Source: Schizochytrium sp. CCTCC M209059
Taxonomy: Eukaryota > Sar > Bigyra > Thraustochytrida > Thraustochytriidae
Direction of reading: 5' to 3'
Assembly (NCBI GenBank): GCA_000818945.1
Contig: KN805451.1
Coordinates: 114,657-125,048, forward strand
DNA: 10,392 nt
In this document: positions 8,796 to 10,392 of the stretch, one piece after another
Numbering within the stretch: the stretch's first letter is position 1
How the letters are laid out: the number at the start of each line of letters is the position of its first letter
Notes under the pieces: generated by a model
Told to the model about the DNA's origin: nothing
The model's input: the letters and a program-made list of their open reading frames with translations, nothing else
Database searches by the model: none
Program-made: the position numbers and the translations under genes

Positions 8796-8828
8796 AGTGC
8801 CCGCCGGCGGGTCCACGTTTGCCGCCAT
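4494..8828 (-). CDS. Tandem-TIR / NACHT / WD40-repeat protein (STAND/NLR-like receptor)
   Basis: This is one uninterrupted exon of 1444 codons. I start it at the ATG at 8828 (G at -3, G at +4). The frame runs open upstream to a stop at 9066-9068 but contains no other ATG. Domains: poly-Thr (13-28); a diverged TIR-like fold (about 68-196); a clear TIR domain (about 205-340) with FDVFMSHEW at 208-216, the BB-loop region after WID, KVFLVLAT, and NCLKEF with E286 at the usual NADase glutamate position. A STAND linker (TAGTRRWILDEI, 398-409) precedes the NACHT domain, with Walker A GDGGVGKS (424-431), Walker B LVVFDALDEC (553-562) and a sensor-like STRPE (589-593). A winged-helix and helical region follows, with LIHKRMADWL (765-774), which resembles the LHKSF-DFL motif of fungal NACHT proteins. 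Eleven WD40 units occupy 938-1376, and a diverged WD-like blade about 1407-1437. By analogy, the WD40 end would sense a ligand, NACHT would oligomerise and TIR would signal or cleave NAD+ in the cytosol; that is inference. No signal peptide or membrane segment is seen. Confidence 0.9.
4701..6017 (-). repeat. Coding tandem repeat: 11 WD40 units of 120 bp (last one 117 bp)
   Basis: Ten consecutive units are exactly 40 residues; the eleventh is 39. Almost all begin with Gly-His, carry VSGS or VSAS at positions 17-20, Asp at 22, Trp at 28 and SGE at 32-34. Unit 8 has VH in place of GH. Residues 3-5, 7, 21, 23, 27 and 29-31 change most between units, while the core hardly changes. Units align without gaps and are about 60-73% identical by hand count in most of the pairs compared. 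This points to recent tandem expansion or gene-conversion-like homogenisation. Eleven units plus one diverged blade would suit one large or two stacked beta-propellers. Confidence 0.92.
8745..8792 (-). repeat. ACG trinucleotide repeat encoding 16 Thr
   Basis: On the minus strand this is 16 threonine codons, all ACG except one ACA near the 3' end of the run. It sits in a low-complexity N-terminal tail ahead of the first TIR-like domain. Changes of whole codons would keep the frame, so length variation between alleles is likely and probably tolerated. Confidence 0.85.
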
Positions 8829-9068
8829 CTCGGCGCGCGTTCTTTCGCTTTCCAAATCCGCAGGTCTTTCTCTCTCTCTCTCTCTCTCTTCGAGCCTGGC
8901 GGTGCGCCCCTGCGCTTTCCTCTTCCGCCCGCGCGCGCGGCCGCCCTGGCCCTCGCGCCGCGCTCTCGTTCGCGCTCTCCGCGAATCGCTGCGAGTGCTT
9001 GCCGTCCCGCTTAAGAGTGAAAACCCAAAGACTTGGCCATGGCCCCCTCTTCGCCTATATCGCCTTCA
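8829..9068 (-). promoter_or_regulatory. GC-rich leader and GA repeat upstream of the TIR-NACHT-WD40 gene
   Basis: Reading from the ATG outward, the minus strand has a GA dinucleotide repeat (about 8866-8889), then a very GC-rich stretch with CGCG steps (about 8895-8985). The coding frame stays open through the whole interval but without an ATG, so it is most likely 5' UTR and promoter rather than protein. Initiation at the TTG at 8855 would add only nine residues and is not expected in a nuclear gene. No clear TATA box was found. Confidence 0.4.
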
Positions 9069-9584
9069 CTCCATACCAGAGACAAGGGGGTAGACGAGAA
9101 GTATGCAAGCGCTCGCCAAAGTCCCAAGCAGAGCTATACGTACTTGTCCTGACAGTGAGTGCACACGTTCGATGAGGCCGTCGCCGACCTCGTCTGCTGC
9201 CCATGATGAATGACGTGGTGCACGAGCGGCAGCGATGATGCGACAGACGATTTCTCCGAGGCGGAGCGAACAGTCAAGCACGAGTGCCGCATCAACAAGG
9301 CGCTGCGCGGCATGCAGGGGCCACTTGCGCCGTGCCGGCGCGGGTCAACGAAGGTCTGCTTTTATAGGACGAGAAATGGTATCAAGGTGGATGAATGCTG
9401 GGACAAATTCTCAGGCAGGAGATTGGACCATCTTTTCCGACACTCAGGCACGTGTGTTCAAGAACAGCTGTCTAGCGCTACGGAACTTTGCTTTCCGGCC
9501 GCACACGGGCAAACGATCATGCGTAGGCTAAGCTAGCCAAGCCCGAATTCTCTGAGGCAAAAGTTGGAACGTCGCAGGTGAAAT

Positions 9585-9621
9585 GCATGGAGTCATGATT
9601 CGAGTCGCATGAGTCATGATT
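9585..9621. repeat. Short direct repeat around GAGTCATGATT
   Basis: GCATGGAGTCATGATT (9585-9600) recurs as GCATGAGTCATGATT (9607-9621), one base shorter. The second copy supplies the ATG of the P-loop frame and creates TGAGTCA. Two copies 22 bases apart could be a tandem duplication or paired sites for a bZIP-type factor; there is no direct evidence for either. Confidence 0.45.
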
Positions 9622-9842
9622 GGCCCCAAGACATTCTCAACGGCGAAAACAGAAGCCTCATTGTCGGTCCACTCGGCAGTGGCAGAACGAAGCTCATTTG
9701 TGATATGGCTCGTCGCCTTGCCGAGACGAGGTCAGTCTTTGTCGACGATACATTGAACAAATTCAGCGGCAACATTGATGGAGCCGCGCCCGAAGCTGTA
9801 AGCCATGACTGCGACTCGGGACGAGTAAAAATCATGCCCTGA
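9609..9842 (+). other. Short open frame with P-loop-like motif, possible exon or gene relic
   Basis: This frame of 77 codons starts with ATG and contains SLIVGPLGSGRTKLI (16-30). That fits a Walker A loop inside a beta-strand/loop/helix pattern, except that the near-invariant Lys is Arg (R26). A second hydrophobic stretch (VFVDD, 43-47) follows, as in P-loop NTPases. The frame then ends, which is far too short for a full NTPase. A strong donor-like GTAAGC lies in frame at 9798-9803. Splicing to an AG at 9884-9885 or 9890-9891 would continue into a frame that is open until the stop at 10093-10095. So this is either part of a small spliced gene or a decayed fragment. I cannot assign a family. 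Confidence 0.2.
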
Positions 9843-10392
9843 CTGAATAGCCATAGTTATTGACAAAATCGGTCGCTTTCGCGAGATCGAGGCTGTCGCG
9901 ACCACGCGCGAGTGTGCCGTGCGCCTCGTTGACTCCCATCGAGGACAAAGAATGACGCCACCACAGATGGTCGGCATGGACGACATAACGTCAATCTGTC
10001 ACCCATGGGAAGTCTCATCTAAAATCTTTACAGCGATCAGTGTGTTTAGTGAGGACAGACTACAGACTCACGGCAGTGAACATCTCCTAGCCTAGCTGGC
10101 AAGCCTTTAAAAGGGCCCGTGCTCCTCACTAGCTCCACTGAACATCACTTATCCAAGTCTCGGACCTGGCGCCGAGTCAAAGCAGTCCCTTTTCTAGCAG
10201 ACCCGAATCATCCGTAGCCAATCAGCGTTGACCGGAATCCATTTTACAGTCCATTCCTCAATAGCAGGGTATTGGCACATTCATTGGAAAGAAGTAGCGC
10301 TTCTCCAAGCTTTCGAGAATACGTAAAGCGGCAGGTTTGGCGCCTTAGTCTCGAATGCCTTACAGTGCCAGAATCAGGACCGCCACCGTCAG

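Larger units (their letters stand above)
9069..10392. other. Largely unexplained right flank
   Basis: About 1.3 kb follows the start of the minus-strand gene, with no gene I can name. Frames at 9210-9536 and 9235-9531 (+ strand, overlapping in different phases) begin with ATG but match no family I know. A short P-loop frame at 9609-9842 is listed separately. A nearly perfect direct repeat lies just before it (9585-9600 and 9607-9621), and the second copy contains TGAGTCA (9610-9616), the core AP-1/GCN4 bZIP site. TTTAAAAG at 10106-10113 could be a weak TATA-like element for a gene beyond the window. Nothing recognisable was seen from about 10130 to the end. Confidence 0.5.

Noticed and set aside
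9210..9536. Possible cysteine-rich protein on the plus strand
   Set aside because: The Cys and His residues do not form a spaced zinc-binding pattern, and a second frame of similar length overlaps it in another phase.

Overview
The window is eukaryotic nuclear DNA, probably from a microbial eukaryote with compact, intron-poor genes. It carries a eukaryotic-type frataxin, a Mediator subunit, GC-rich coding sequence with long uninterrupted frames, good ATG contexts, and no bacterial ribosome-binding sites or operon structure. The mix of GC-rich CG-alternating 5' leaders, large single-exon genes and a fungal-style NACHT/WD40 protein fits a stramenopile such as a thraustochytrid. That placement is inference; no ribosomal or organellar marker is present.

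Layout: (1) 60-401, plus strand, frataxin, at the left edge and possibly incomplete at its 5' end. (2) 402-1026, an intergenic stretch with an imperfect duplicated segment and a TTTTC-type pyrimidine microsatellite. (3) 1027-2982, plus strand, a 651-residue protein that reads as Mediator subunit 17. (4) 2983-4493, a 1.5 kb interval between convergent 3' ends, with no convincing gene and two small perfect inverted repeats. (5) 4494-8828, minus strand, one continuous frame of 1444 codons encoding a poly-Thr tract, two TIR-type domains in tandem, a NACHT-type NTPase, a helical/winged-helix region and a WD40 array of 11 near-identical units. (6) 8829-9068, its GC-rich, GA-repeat leader. (7) 9069-10392, mostly unexplained, with one short P-loop reading frame that may be an exon or a gene relic.

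The first two genes are housekeeping genes: frataxin for mitochondrial iron-sulfur assembly, MED17 for RNA polymerase II transcription. They are unrelated to the third. The third has the architecture of a STAND/NLR-type sensor: a WD40 ligand-sensing end, a NACHT switch, and a TIR signalling or NADase end. Its highly similar 120-bp repeats resemble those of fungal NWD allorecognition genes, which diversify by repeat shuffling. It is the most interesting element here and a candidate innate-immune or self/non-self receptor; that function is inferred from architecture only.
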